The position numbers and the translations under genes were made by a program. A DNA stretch of 48,002 bases from Gemmatimonadota bacterium. GTDB lineage: Bacteria > Gemmatimonadota > Gemmatimonadetes > Gemmatimonadales > GWC2-71-9. A model generated the notes under the pieces. It searched no databases. It worked only from the letters and a program-made list of their open reading frames with translations, and was not told the DNA's origin. Below are positions 1 through 8,078 of the stretch, one piece after another. Within the stretch, counting starts at the first letter, position 1. Every line of letters starts with the position of its first letter. Where the stretch lies: contig JAABRY010000012.1 in assembly GCA_011390645.1 (NCBI GenBank), positions 1 through 48,002 on the forward strand. Reading direction: 5' to 3'.

Positions 1-1
1 C

Positions 2-2266
2 AATCCCGCCCAGCGCGAAGCGGCCCATCACGTGCGCGGGCCGATCCTCGTGCTCGCAGGCGCGGGCTCCGGCAAGACGCGCGTCCTCACCACCCGCATC
101 GCCCACCTCATCGAGGCACACGGCGTTCCACCGGAGCGCATCTTCGCGGTGACCTTCACGAACAAGGCCGCGGGTGAGATGAAGGAACGGATCGGGCACC
201 TGCTCGATCGCAGCCCCGCGGGCCTGTGGATCGGCACTTTCCACTCGCTCTCCGCGCGATTGCTGCGGCGGGAGGCCGAGCGACTGGGCTTCGGGCGCGA
301 GTTCACGATCTACGATCAGGATGACTCGGTCGGGCTGATTCGCCGGCTCCTCGATGAGCGCAACCACCCGGTGAAGCTCTATCCCCCGAAGGTGATCCAG
401 AACATCATCTCGGGCGCCAAGAATCGATTGCAGACCGCCCAAGATCTCGAGCGGTCCGCGCCCCATGACCCGGTCGTCCGCGTGGCTGCCGACGTGTACG
501 TCGCGTTGCAGCGCGCGCTGAAGACCGCGAACGCGATGGACTTCGACGACCTGATGCTCCACCCGCTCACGCTCTTCCGCGAGCACCCGGACGTCCTGGC
601 GCGTTGGCAGCGTCGCTTCGACTTCGTGCTGGTGGACGAGTTCCAGGACACCAACCGCGCCCAGTATGAATTGATCAAGCTTCTCGGGGGGGGGCACGGC
701 AACGTCTTCGCCGTCGGGGACGATGATCAGGCGATCTACGGCTGGCGCGGTGCCGACGTCGGCAACATGCGCTCGCTCCAGACCGACTTCGGGGATGCCC
801 AGCTCGTGAAGCTCGAGGACAATTACCGCTCCACGCGACCCATTCTCGATGCCGCCAACGCCGTCATCACCCGCAACCGTGACCGCCTCGGCAAGACACT
901 GCGCACGTCACGGCCCGGGGGAGACTCGCTGGTGGTGCTGGCCGCGGCAGACGAGCGCGATGAGGCGGAGTGGATCGCGCGTGAGTTGCAGCGCCGGGAA
1001 CGCGGTGGCATTGCGTATGCCGGGATGGCGATCCTCTATCGCACCAATGCGCAATCGCGTGCACTGGAAGAGGCGCTCCGCCGGGCCGGCGTGCCGTACC
1101 GGATCATCGGGGCGATCTCCTTCTACGATCGGCGTGAAGTGAAGGATCTCCTCGCCTACCTCCGCCTGATCGCGAACCCGGCCGATGACCAGGCCTTCCT
1201 GCGCGCCGTCGCCGTGCCGCGCCGCGGCATCGGCGATGCCGCGCTCGCGCAGCTCGGTGCGCAAGCTGCCCAGTGGAACCTGCCGTTGCTGGCCACCGCA
1301 GAACGCGCGGAGATGGCGATGGAGCTGCGCCCGAACGTGCGGGCCGCGCTCGCGAAGTTCGCCGGACTGGTGCAGGCCGTGCGGCAGCGCGTGGGCGAAT
1401 CCGCCCCGGTCGTGGTGATGGAGGAACTCGTCCGTGTCCTCGACTATGAGTCGGTCCTGCTGGCGGAAGGACCGGAGGGCGCCGAGCGGTGGGAGAACGT
1501 GCGCGAACTGGTGGCCGGCGCCGCGGAATGGTCCGAGGTGGTCAGCGAGGAGGAGGAGCCGGGCACACCATTGCAGCGCTTCCTCGCGGAAGCCGCACTC
1601 CTTTCCGCCGTGGATACCAGCGCAGGGCGTGAAGACGGCGTGACGCTGATGACGCTGCACACGGCCAAGGGGTTGGAGTGGCCGCTCGTGGTGCTGAGCG
1701 GCATGGAAGACGGTCTCTTCCCGCTCGGGCGCGCGCTGGAGAGTCCTGAAGGCCTGGACGAGGAACGACGCCTTTGCTATGTCGGCATCACGCGGGCGCG
1801 CGACGTCCTGTTGCTCACCTGGACCCGGGCACGACGCCGGGGGGGGGAACTCCGGCCGGCCGCACCATCACGCTTCCTGCGCGAATTGCCGCCGGAACTC
1901 GTGGATGAACAGCGGACGTCGTTCGGCGCCGGCGCGCCGGGACTGAGTGGCGCAGGTGGCAATTGGGGCAGTTGGCGACAGGATCGGGCCCGACGCACAC
2001 CGGCGACCACCGGCGGACGACAGCCGGTCACCGTGCCGCGTGAAGTGGAGCAGGCCTTCGTCGCGCAGGAGGACAACCAGGACGCTCCGCGCTATGTGAA
2101 GGGGGAGCGCGTGCGGCACCGCCGATTCGGCGCGGGCGCCATCCTCGGCCTCAGCGGCACCGGGAAGGACCTCAAGGTGTCCGTGGGCTTCGACGACCCG
2201 GAGATCGGAACCAAGCAACTGCTGGTGGCCTTCGCAGGCCTCGAAAGGGATTGGGAGAGCGCATGA
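2..2266 (+). CDS. pcrA: UvrD/PcrA-type superfamily 1 DNA helicase, 5' end outside window
   Basis: ATP-dependent 3'-5' DNA helicase of the UvrD/PcrA/Rep family, acting in nucleotide excision repair, mismatch repair and recombination control. The frame is open from base 2 and reads into the usual N-terminal NPAQREA region, so only about the first dozen residues are missing; the GTG at 32 is internal. Visible motifs in order: Walker A GAGSGKT, TFTNKAAGEMKER (Ia), VDEFQDTNRAQYEL (II), GDDDQAIYGWRGAD (III), LEDNYRS (IV), TLHTAKGLEWPLV (V) and CYVGITRARDVLLLT (VI). The C-terminus (about 690-740) has the small Tudor-like fold typical of PcrA (VRHRRFGAG). Its stop overlaps the gatC start. G9 runs sit at 686-694 and 1839-1847 with the frame intact. 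UvrD versus PcrA naming is a convention here. Confidence 0.95.
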   Translation, partial: NPAQREAAHHVRGPILVLAGAGSGKTRVLTTRIAHLIEAHGVPPERIFAVTFTNKAAGEMKERIGHLLDRSPAGLWIGTFHSLSARLLRREAERLGFGREFTIYDQDDSVGLIRRLLDERNHPVKLYPPKVIQNIISGAKNRLQTAQDLERSAPHDPVVRVAADVYVALQRALKTANAMDFDDLMLHPLTLFREHPDVLARWQRRFDFVLVDEFQDTNRAQYELIKLLGGGHGNVFAVGDDDQAIYGWRGADVGNMRSLQTDFGDAQLVKLEDNYRSTRPILDAANAVITRNRDRLGKTLRTSRPGGDSLVVLAAADERDEAEWIARELQRRERGGIAYAGMAILYRTNAQSRALEEALRRAGVPYRIIGAISFYDRREVKDLLAYLRLIANPADDQAFLRAVAVPRRGIGDAALAQLGAQAAQWNLPLLATAERAEMAMELRPNVRAALAKFAGLVQAVRQRVGESAPVVVMEELVRVLDYESVLLAEGPEGAERWENVRELVAGAAEWSEVVSEEEEPGTPLQRFLAEAALLSAVDTSAGREDGVTLMTLHTAKGLEWPLVVLSGMEDGLFPLGRALESPEGLDEERRLCYVGITRARDVLLLTWTRARRRGGELRPAAPSRFLRELPPELVDEQRTSFGAGAPGLSGAGGNWGSWRQDRARRTPATTGGRQPVTVPREVEQAFVAQEDNQDAPRYVKGERVRHRRFGAGAILGLSGTGKDLKVSVGFDDPEIGTKQLLVAFAGLERDWESA

Positions 2267-2565
2267 CCATTGATCGAGGCACCGTGCAGCACATCGCGCG
2301 ACTGGCAGAACTCGCCGTAACCGACGAGGAGGCGCACGCCCTGGCCGGTCAGCTGGAGCGGATCGTGACCTTCGTCGAACAGCTCGGCGAACTCGAGACC
2401 GCCGACGACCGCGGCGAGGCGGTGGTGGTCGGCCCCGCTCGGACGCCACTCCGCGACGATGTGGTCGCGCCGATTCCGATGGCTCGCGGTCCGGAAGCGA
2501 TCGCGCCCGTCATGCAGGATGGGCTCTTCCTCGTCCCGCGTCTTGGCGGGATGGCTGCCGAATGA
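2263..2565 (+). CDS. gatC: Asp-tRNA(Asn)/Glu-tRNA(Gln) amidotransferase subunit C
   Basis: Small subunit of the GatCAB amidotransferase, which converts Glu-tRNA(Gln) or Asp-tRNA(Asn) to the amidated form; GatC stabilises GatA and bridges it to GatB. At 100 residues it has the usual family length. The N-terminal signature (VQHIARLAELAVTDEEA) and the C-terminal region (PLRDDVV...RGPEAIAPVMQDGLFLVPR) match GatC. The ATG at 2263 overlaps the helicase TGA (ATGA), and an in-frame TTG four codons upstream is less likely. The stop overlaps the gatA start in the same way, so gatC and gatA are probably translationally coupled. Confidence 0.95.
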   Translation: MTIDRGTVQHIARLAELAVTDEEAHALAGQLERIVTFVEQLGELETADDRGEAVVVGPARTPLRDDVVAPIPMARGPEAIAPVMQDGLFLVPRLGGMAAE

Positions 2566-3947
2566 CGCCGTCCGAACTTGCCGCAGAAACGGGACGACGC
2601 TTCGTCGCGGCGGAGGCTGCAGGATTGAACGCGGTGCTGCACTGGTCACAGGAATTGCTGGATCGTGACGCGGCCACGTTGAGCGGGGCTGCACCCGGCC
2701 CGTTGTCGGGGACGGCGGTCGCCATCAAGGACAACATCGTCACCACCGATCAGCCGACGACCTGCGCCTCGCGTATCCTCGAGGGGTATGTGTCGCCCTT
2801 CGAGGCGACTGCGGTCACGCGCATTCGTGCCGCGGGTGGCCTCATTGCCGGCAAGACCAACCTCGATGAATTCGCGATGGGCTCGTCCACCGAGCACTCG
2901 GCCTTCGGCCGCGTCAAGCATCCGCTGCGACCCGAGCTCGTGCCCGGGGGCTCGAGTGGTGGATCGGCGGCCATCGTCGCCACCGGTGCCGTACGCGCCG
3001 CGCTCGGCAGCGAAACGGGGGGGTCGGTGCGCCAGCCGGCGGCCTTCTGCGGCATCGTCGGCATCAAGCCGAGCTATGGGCGGGTCTCGCGGTTTGGTCT
3101 GGTGGCCTTCGGTTCCTCGCTCGATTGCATCTCGACGTTCGGGACCACGGTCGCCGATGCGTCGGCACTGCTCGCCGCCATTTCGGGCCACGACCCGCGA
3201 GATGCCACGACGGTGGCGGCGCCGCCAATGGACGTCCCCCCCCCACGCACCGATCTGCGCGGGCTGGTGATCGGACTCCCCGTCGAGTACTTCCCGGACG
3301 ATCTCCACCCGGGGATCCGTGCAGCCTGCGATCGCGCGATCGCCCACCTCCGGGCACTCGGCGCCGAGGTGCGCGAGGTGTCGCTCCCGCACACGCGGTA
3401 CGCCGTGCCTGCCTATTACGTCGTGAATCCGGCGGAAGCCGCCGCCAACCTCGCCAGGTACGATGGGGTGCGGTACGGCCAGCGGCGCGTGGGCCCAGAA
3501 GGGGATGTGCGCGCGCTGTACCGTGCGACCCGCGGGCAGGGTTTCGGCCGTGAGGTACAACGCCGGATTCTGGTGGGCACGTTCGTCTTGAGCGCCGGCT
3601 ACGCCGATCAATACTACCGGCGCGCGCAGGACGTCCGTCGTCGGATTGCCGCGGATTTCAGTGCGGTGTTCGCCTCTGGCGTCGACCTGCTCTTCACGCC
3701 CACCACGCCGACCCCAGCGTTCCGCGCGGGCGAGAAGGTCGAGGATCCCGTCACCATGTACCTCGCCGACGTCTTCGTCTGCCCGGCCTCGTTGGCTGGG
3801 ATCCCGGCGATGTCGGTGCCGATCGGCCGTGATGAGGGCCTGCCACTCGGCGGTCAATTGATGGCGCCGCATCTGGATGAGGCCACGATGATCGCTGTCG
3901 CCGCCGCGCTCGAAGGCGTCGTGGACGCCACCGCGGAGGTGCGCTGA
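2562..3947 (+). CDS. gatA: Asp-tRNA(Asn)/Glu-tRNA(Gln) amidotransferase subunit A
   Basis: Amidase-signature subunit of GatCAB; it hydrolyses glutamine and releases ammonia that is channelled to GatB. The Ser-cisSer-Lys triad can be placed: Lys in AVAIKDNIV, the cis-Ser in the glycine/serine-rich GGSSGGSAA, and the nucleophile in GSETGGSVRQPAAFCG. At 461 residues it is slightly shorter than the common 480-490 but spans the whole fold. ATG overlaps the gatC stop and the TGA overlaps the gatB ATG (TGATG). A C9 run at 3236-3244 (Pro-Pro) is in frame. Confidence 0.97.
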   Translation: MTPSELAAETGRRFVAAEAAGLNAVLHWSQELLDRDAATLSGAAPGPLSGTAVAIKDNIVTTDQPTTCASRILEGYVSPFEATAVTRIRAAGGLIAGKTNLDEFAMGSSTEHSAFGRVKHPLRPELVPGGSSGGSAAIVATGAVRAALGSETGGSVRQPAAFCGIVGIKPSYGRVSRFGLVAFGSSLDCISTFGTTVADASALLAAISGHDPRDATTVAAPPMDVPPPRTDLRGLVIGLPVEYFPDDLHPGIRAACDRAIAHLRALGAEVREVSLPHTRYAVPAYYVVNPAEAAANLARYDGVRYGQRRVGPEGDVRALYRATRGQGFGREVQRRILVGTFVLSAGYADQYYRRAQDVRRRIAADFSAVFASGVDLLFTPTTPTPAFRAGEKVEDPVTMYLADVFVCPASLAGIPAMSVPIGRDEGLPLGGQLMAPHLDEATMIAVAAALEGVVDATAEVR

Positions 3948-5365
3948 TGACTTGGGAAACCGTCATCGGGCTCGAGGTGCACGTGCAGCTCGCGACTCGC
4001 AGCAAGATGTTCTGCGGCTGCCCTACCTCCTATGGTGAGGCACCGAATACCAATGTCTGTCCGGTCTGCCTCGGGCTGCCGGGCGCCTTGCCGGTGCCCA
4101 ACGCCGAGGCGATTCGGCTCGGGACGCTGGGCGCGCTGGCGTTCGGGTGCAGCATTCATCCGGTCAGCGTCTTCGCGCGCAAGAACTACTTCTACCCCGA
4201 CCTGCCGAAGGGGTACCAGATCTCGCAGTTCGACAAGCCGCTGGCGACCGGTGGCACGCTCACGTTCGAGTCACCGGAGCGCGGCATGCTCACGGTCGGA
4301 ATCACCCGGTTGCACCTCGAGGAAGACGCGGGCAAGTCGCTCCACGATCGCGTGCCGGGGCAGACGGCCGTGGATCTCAATCGTGCGGGCACTCCCCTGG
4401 CGGAGATTGTCGGTGACCCGGATCTCCGTTCGCCGGGGGAGGCGCGCGCCTATCTCGTCGCCCTGCGCCAGTTGCTGGTGTATGCCGGGGTGAGCGAATG
4501 CTCGATGGAAGAGGGGTCGCTGCGGGTCGACGCCAACCTCTCGATCCGTCGACCCGGCGACCCGCTTGGCACCAAGACGGAGGTGAAGAACATGAACTCC
4601 TTCGCCAATGTCGAGCGCGCGCTGGAGTCCGAGCGGGCCCGGCAGGTCGCGCTGGTTGAAGGCGGGGGGAGCGTCACTCAGGTGACGCTCACCTTCAACG
4701 CTGCCACCGGCGAGGTCAAGCCGTTGCGCAGCAAGGAAGACGCACACGACTACCGGTACTTTCCCGACCCTGACCTCCCACCGTTGGTGCTCGACGCGAC
4801 CTGGCTCGCCGAACGATCCGCGGAGTTGCCGGAGCTCCCTGCCGCACGCCGCGCACGATTCGAATCGGCGCTCGGCCTGCCAGCCTATGACGTCGGGGTC
4901 CTTACGGCCGAGCCGGCGATCGCCGATTACTTCGAGGCGATCGTCGCAGCCGGCACTGACCCGAAGACCGCGGCCAACTGGGTGATGGGGGAGGGTCTCG
5001 GGTCATTCAGCATCACCGGATCGTTCGCGGTGATGCCCGCCCGCGTCGCCGCGCTCGCTGCGATGGTCGCCGACGGGGCCGTCTCGTTGCAGGCGGCCAA
5101 GCGGGTGCATGCTGAGCTGGCAGCGGCCGATGACAACCCGCGCGCCATCGCCGAGCGTCTGGGGGTCATCCAGGTGCGCGACGAGGGTGCCCTGGAGGGG
5201 TGGGTGGCAGAGGTGCTGGCCGCCCACCCGGATGAGGTCGCCCGATTCAGGGGGGGGGAAGCCAAGTTGATCGGCTTCTTCGTGGGACAAGTGATGAAGC
5301 GCTCGGGCGGCAAGGCCGACCCGAAAGGCATCCAGCCGATCCTTCGCACGCAGCTCGGCGGATGA
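3947..5365 (+). CDS. gatB: Asp-tRNA(Asn)/Glu-tRNA(Gln) amidotransferase subunit B
   Basis: tRNA-binding and kinase/transamidase subunit of GatCAB. It opens with the family hallmark WETVIGLEVHVQL, followed by a four-cysteine zinc site (CGCPTSYGEAPNTNVCPVC) and the kinase-like core (HLEEDAGKSLHD, VDLNRAGTPLAEIV, EVKNMNSFANVERALE, DYRYFPDPDLPP). The C-terminal helical GatB/YqeY tail is present, with the usual GxxxGQVMKxSGGKADP end. Length is 472 residues. The gene begins within the gatA stop and ends overlapping the next start by four bases. A full gatCAB set usually means the organism makes Gln-tRNA and/or Asn-tRNA indirectly. Confidence 0.97.
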   Translation: MTWETVIGLEVHVQLATRSKMFCGCPTSYGEAPNTNVCPVCLGLPGALPVPNAEAIRLGTLGALAFGCSIHPVSVFARKNYFYPDLPKGYQISQFDKPLATGGTLTFESPERGMLTVGITRLHLEEDAGKSLHDRVPGQTAVDLNRAGTPLAEIVGDPDLRSPGEARAYLVALRQLLVYAGVSECSMEEGSLRVDANLSIRRPGDPLGTKTEVKNMNSFANVERALESERARQVALVEGGGSVTQVTLTFNAATGEVKPLRSKEDAHDYRYFPDPDLPPLVLDATWLAERSAELPELPAARRARFESALGLPAYDVGVLTAEPAIADYFEAIVAAGTDPKTAANWVMGEGLGSFSITGSFAVMPARVAALAAMVADGAVSLQAAKRVHAELAAADDNPRAIAERLGVIQVRDEGALEGWVAEVLAAHPDEVARFRGGEAKLIGFFVGQVMKRSGGKADPKGIQPILRTQLGG

Positions 5366-6591
5366 GCCACCCCCGCCCGATCGAGACGATCCGCGCCGAT
5401 TTCCCGGCGCTCACCCGCCAGCACGCGGGTCGCCCGGTCGCCTACTTCGACGGCCCCGGCGGGACACAGGTCCCCGACGTGGTGGCCCGTCGCGTGGCCG
5501 ACGTCATGCTTCACCACAACGCCAACGCGCACTGGAACTACCCGACCTCGCGCGAGACCGATGCGATCCTGGATCATGCTCGGGCAACATTCGCGAGCTT
5601 CTTCAACGGTGACCCGAGCGAGATCGCCTTTGGTGCCAACTTCACGTCGCTTGCCTTCCACCTCGCCCGCGGGCTGGGGCGCGCATGGCAGGCGGGTGAT
5701 GAGGTCATCGTCACCGAGCTGGACCATCATGGCAATGTGGCGCCCTGGCAGGCGCTGGCCGATGAGCGGGGCATCGTGTTGCGGTGGTGGCCGATGGATG
5801 TCGCCACCGGCACGCTGGCACTCGACCGCCTGCCCGATCTCCTCACCCCACGGACGCGGCTCCTCGCCGTGGGGGGGGCATCCAATGCCCTCGGCACGAT
5901 CACCGACATCACCGCGGCCTGCGCCACGGCGCGTGCCCATGGCGTCCTCACCTTCGTGGATGCGGTGCACCTTGCGCCACATCAATTGATGGATGCCGCC
6001 GCGATCGGGGCGGATGTCATCGGATGCTCGCCGTACAAGTTCTACGGACCGCATCTCGGAGTCCTCTGGGGACGTCGGGACCTGCTCGCGTCGGTGGATG
6101 TGCCGCGGCTCCAGCCGGCGACCAACGAGCCCCCGGAACGGATCCATGTCGGGACGCCGTCGTTCGAGGCGATTGCCGGTGCCGCCACGGCCGTGGAATG
6201 GCTGGCGACGGTGGGGGGGGGAGGTGGCACGCTGCGTGAACGACTCGCCGGGAGCTATGACGTCCTGGCCCAGCGCGAAGCCGTGCTCTTCGCCAGACTC
6301 TGGGATGGGCTCGGAGGCATTCCGGGTGTCACGCGCCATGGGCCGCCGCCAGGGACGCCGCGCACGGCGACGGTATCGGTGACGGTCGGGGACCGTCCGG
6401 CCGCGGCTGTCGCAGGCGCGCTGGCCGACCGGGCGGCCTGCTTTGCGTCGCACGGGGACTTCTACGCCATGACCACCGCCGAGCGGCTTGGCGTCCGGGC
6501 GCAGGGGCTCCTCCGGATCGGTCTCGCGGTGTACTCGACGGCCGAAGAGGTGGATCGCGTGCTTGAGGCGCTGGCGGCCGAGGTCGCCTAG
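5362..6591 (+). CDS. Class V aminotransferase, cysteine desulfurase-like family
   Basis: Fold-type I PLP enzyme of 409 residues related to SufS/CsdA. Visible sites: FDGPGGTQVP and NANAHWNYPTSRETD near the N-terminus, the PLP-stacking His in ELDHHGNVAPW (about 122), Asp200 and His203 in FVDAVHLAPHQ, and the Schiff-base Lys226 in CSPYKFYGPHLG. The region where SufS carries its persulfide Cys reads differently here (AACFASHGDFYAM), so desulfurase activity is not assured. It most resembles the uncharacterised VC1184-type subfamily. It starts with an ATGA overlap on gatB and ends in a 4-base convergent overlap with the next minus-strand gene. Confidence 0.85.
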   Translation: MSHPRPIETIRADFPALTRQHAGRPVAYFDGPGGTQVPDVVARRVADVMLHHNANAHWNYPTSRETDAILDHARATFASFFNGDPSEIAFGANFTSLAFHLARGLGRAWQAGDEVIVTELDHHGNVAPWQALADERGIVLRWWPMDVATGTLALDRLPDLLTPRTRLLAVGGASNALGTITDITAACATARAHGVLTFVDAVHLAPHQLMDAAAIGADVIGCSPYKFYGPHLGVLWGRRDLLASVDVPRLQPATNEPPERIHVGTPSFEAIAGAATAVEWLATVGGGGGTLRERLAGSYDVLAQREAVLFARLWDGLGGIPGVTRHGPPPGTPRTATVSVTVGDRPAAAVAGALADRAACFASHGDFYAMTTAERLGVRAQGLLRIGLAVYSTAEEVDRVLEALAAEVA

Positions 6592-7529
6592 GCGTCTGGC
6601 TCGAGGCCGACGATGGCCTCGGGAGAGACAACCGTGATGTCGCGCACCGGGGGGGGGAGCATCTCCGCGCCCGCCTGATCCAGACCAAAGTGCGCGTCCG
6701 CGATGGCGGTGATCCAGTCGCGGTCCCCACGCGCCCGGCTCCGGAGCGCCTCCCGGCGCACGGCCTTGCTGCGCAGGATCGCGGCCTCACCATTCGGATC
6801 GGCCAGGAGCACCTGTGAGGTGTCGTCATTGAGCACGTCGCGGATGTGATCGGTCGCGCGCGCGAGATGCCCCTCGATCATCTCCTCGGTGAGATCCCAG
6901 CGACTCTGCTCTGCCGCGACCTGGAGGCCAACCTGCCACGGCCGTGAGTCAGTCAGCCGCACCATGCCGCGAAAGAACCGGCGGTTCGTGCGGACCGAGA
7001 AGATCGTCGGCGAAAGGATGCGCTCCAGATGCGCATCCGCGGGACGGTGGTCGAGGCGGATCAGCTCCCGCGCTGCGCGCGGGACCGCGTCGCCGAGCAC
7101 ATGCTCGACCCGCGACTCCCAGTAGGTGTGGCCCATCGTCCGGGTGCTGCTGGTGACCACCAGTTGGCGAGGCACGAAGTGGTTGTGCGCGACCACGTCG
7201 GCGGCGAGGTGGGCCATGTAGCCGAGACCGAACGCACGCAGCGCGTCGGTGGGCGCAAGCTCGTGCACCTCGCGTCCGACATGCCAGGCATGGCAATGAC
7301 GGTCGGCCGGCGCGTACTTCTTGGCCATCGTGGTGTCGGCTGCAATCGAGCCATACAGAAAATCATACGGGAAGGCGCGGAGCAGGTCCGCGACGGCAGG
7401 CGTGAGCAGCTGCAAGGATCCCAGGACGCGCTCGCCGAGCACGACGTGCGTGCCTGGGGTCCACGCATACAACCCCTCGGGCCATGCCAGTCCCACCAAG
7501 GCGACCAGCACGAGCGCCGCGAGAATCAT
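6588..7529 (-). CDS. Zinc-dependent phospholipase C-like exported protein
   Basis: Protein of 313 residues with an N-terminal hydrophobic segment (MILAALVLVALVGLAWPEG), probably a signal or anchor. It is followed by a His/Asp-rich helical domain like that of zinc phospholipase C/S1-P1 nuclease relatives: WTPGTHVVLGERVL, DFLYGSIAADTTMAKKY, HCHAWHVGREV, GYMAHLAADVVAHNHFVPR. These residues are arranged as a trinuclear zinc site would be. The C-terminal half is charged and helical with no recognised domain. Its ATG overlaps the stop of the upstream minus-strand gene, so the two form an operon. Substrate is unknown. Confidence 0.7.
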   Translation of the reverse strand: MILAALVLVALVGLAWPEGLYAWTPGTHVVLGERVLGSLQLLTPAVADLLRAFPYDFLYGSIAADTTMAKKYAPADRHCHAWHVGREVHELAPTDALRAFGLGYMAHLAADVVAHNHFVPRQLVVTSSTRTMGHTYWESRVEHVLGDAVPRAARELIRLDHRPADAHLERILSPTIFSVRTNRRFFRGMVRLTDSRPWQVGLQVAAEQSRWDLTEEMIEGHLARATDHIRDVLNDDTSQVLLADPNGEAAILRSKAVRREALRSRARGDRDWITAIADAHFGLDQAGAEMLPPPVRDITVVSPEAIVGLEPDA

Positions 7530-7984
7530 CCGCGACCTCGACGTTGCGGCTTGATCAATCGTCGCAGCTGTCCGATCATCCCGCTGCCGGTCCGCGCGGT
7601 GCGCAGGGCCGCAGTGACGTCGAGCGCCGTCTCCTCGACCTCCTCCTGCACCACCTCGAGGAGGGCATCGAAGTCATTCACGCGATGGCGGAGTCGCTTG
7701 GACGTCTTCTCGAAGTCCTTGCGGACGCGCCGGGTGGTGTAGACGATCTCGCGCATCTCCTCCTTCGCGAGCATCGCGACCTCGGCGCCGCCTTCTCCCA
7801 TGCGGTTGAGCGCCCGGAGCGCTGGCCCAAGCTCATCGCGCAAACCGGACAGCTCGGTGGCGAGGTGTTCGCTCTTGGAGGCCAGCTGGCGTCCGGCGAT
7901 GAGTACGCCGATCACGACGCCCAGCACGCACAAGGCGATGATCAGCAACGAGATCGCAACGGTGGGTCCAACCCAGGCAGACAT
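7526..7984 (-). CDS. DUF948-like single-pass membrane protein
   Basis: Small protein of 152 residues: one N-terminal transmembrane helix (about residues 6-30, VAISLLIIALCVLGVVIGVL) followed by a heptad-like helical region (residues 33-120) that probably forms a coiled coil, and a basic tail. This matches the layout of DUF948/YtxG-like envelope proteins; no catalytic motif is seen. The start at 7984 is chosen because GGAGGT lies about eight bases upstream on the minus strand; the open frame continues to 8497 but that part is antisense to murA. The next gene starts within its stop codon. Function unknown. Confidence 0.75.
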   Translation of the reverse strand: MSAWVGPTVAISLLIIALCVLGVVIGVLIAGRQLASKSEHLATELSGLRDELGPALRALNRMGEGGAEVAMLAKEEMREIVYTTRRVRKDFEKTSKRLRHRVNDFDALLEVVQEEVEETALDVTAALRTARTGSGMIGQLRRLIKPQRRGRG

Positions 7985-8078
7985 GATATGACCTCCGGAC
8001 AGCGGGTACCCTTCAATAGTAACCCTCGCCCCCTCGAGTGCCGCTTGCGGTGGTGGCGATCCGCGGAGACTTTCCTGT

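Noticed and set aside
4927-6453. 508-residue open frame on the minus strand across gatB and the PLP enzyme
   Set aside because: Antisense shadow of two conserved genes.
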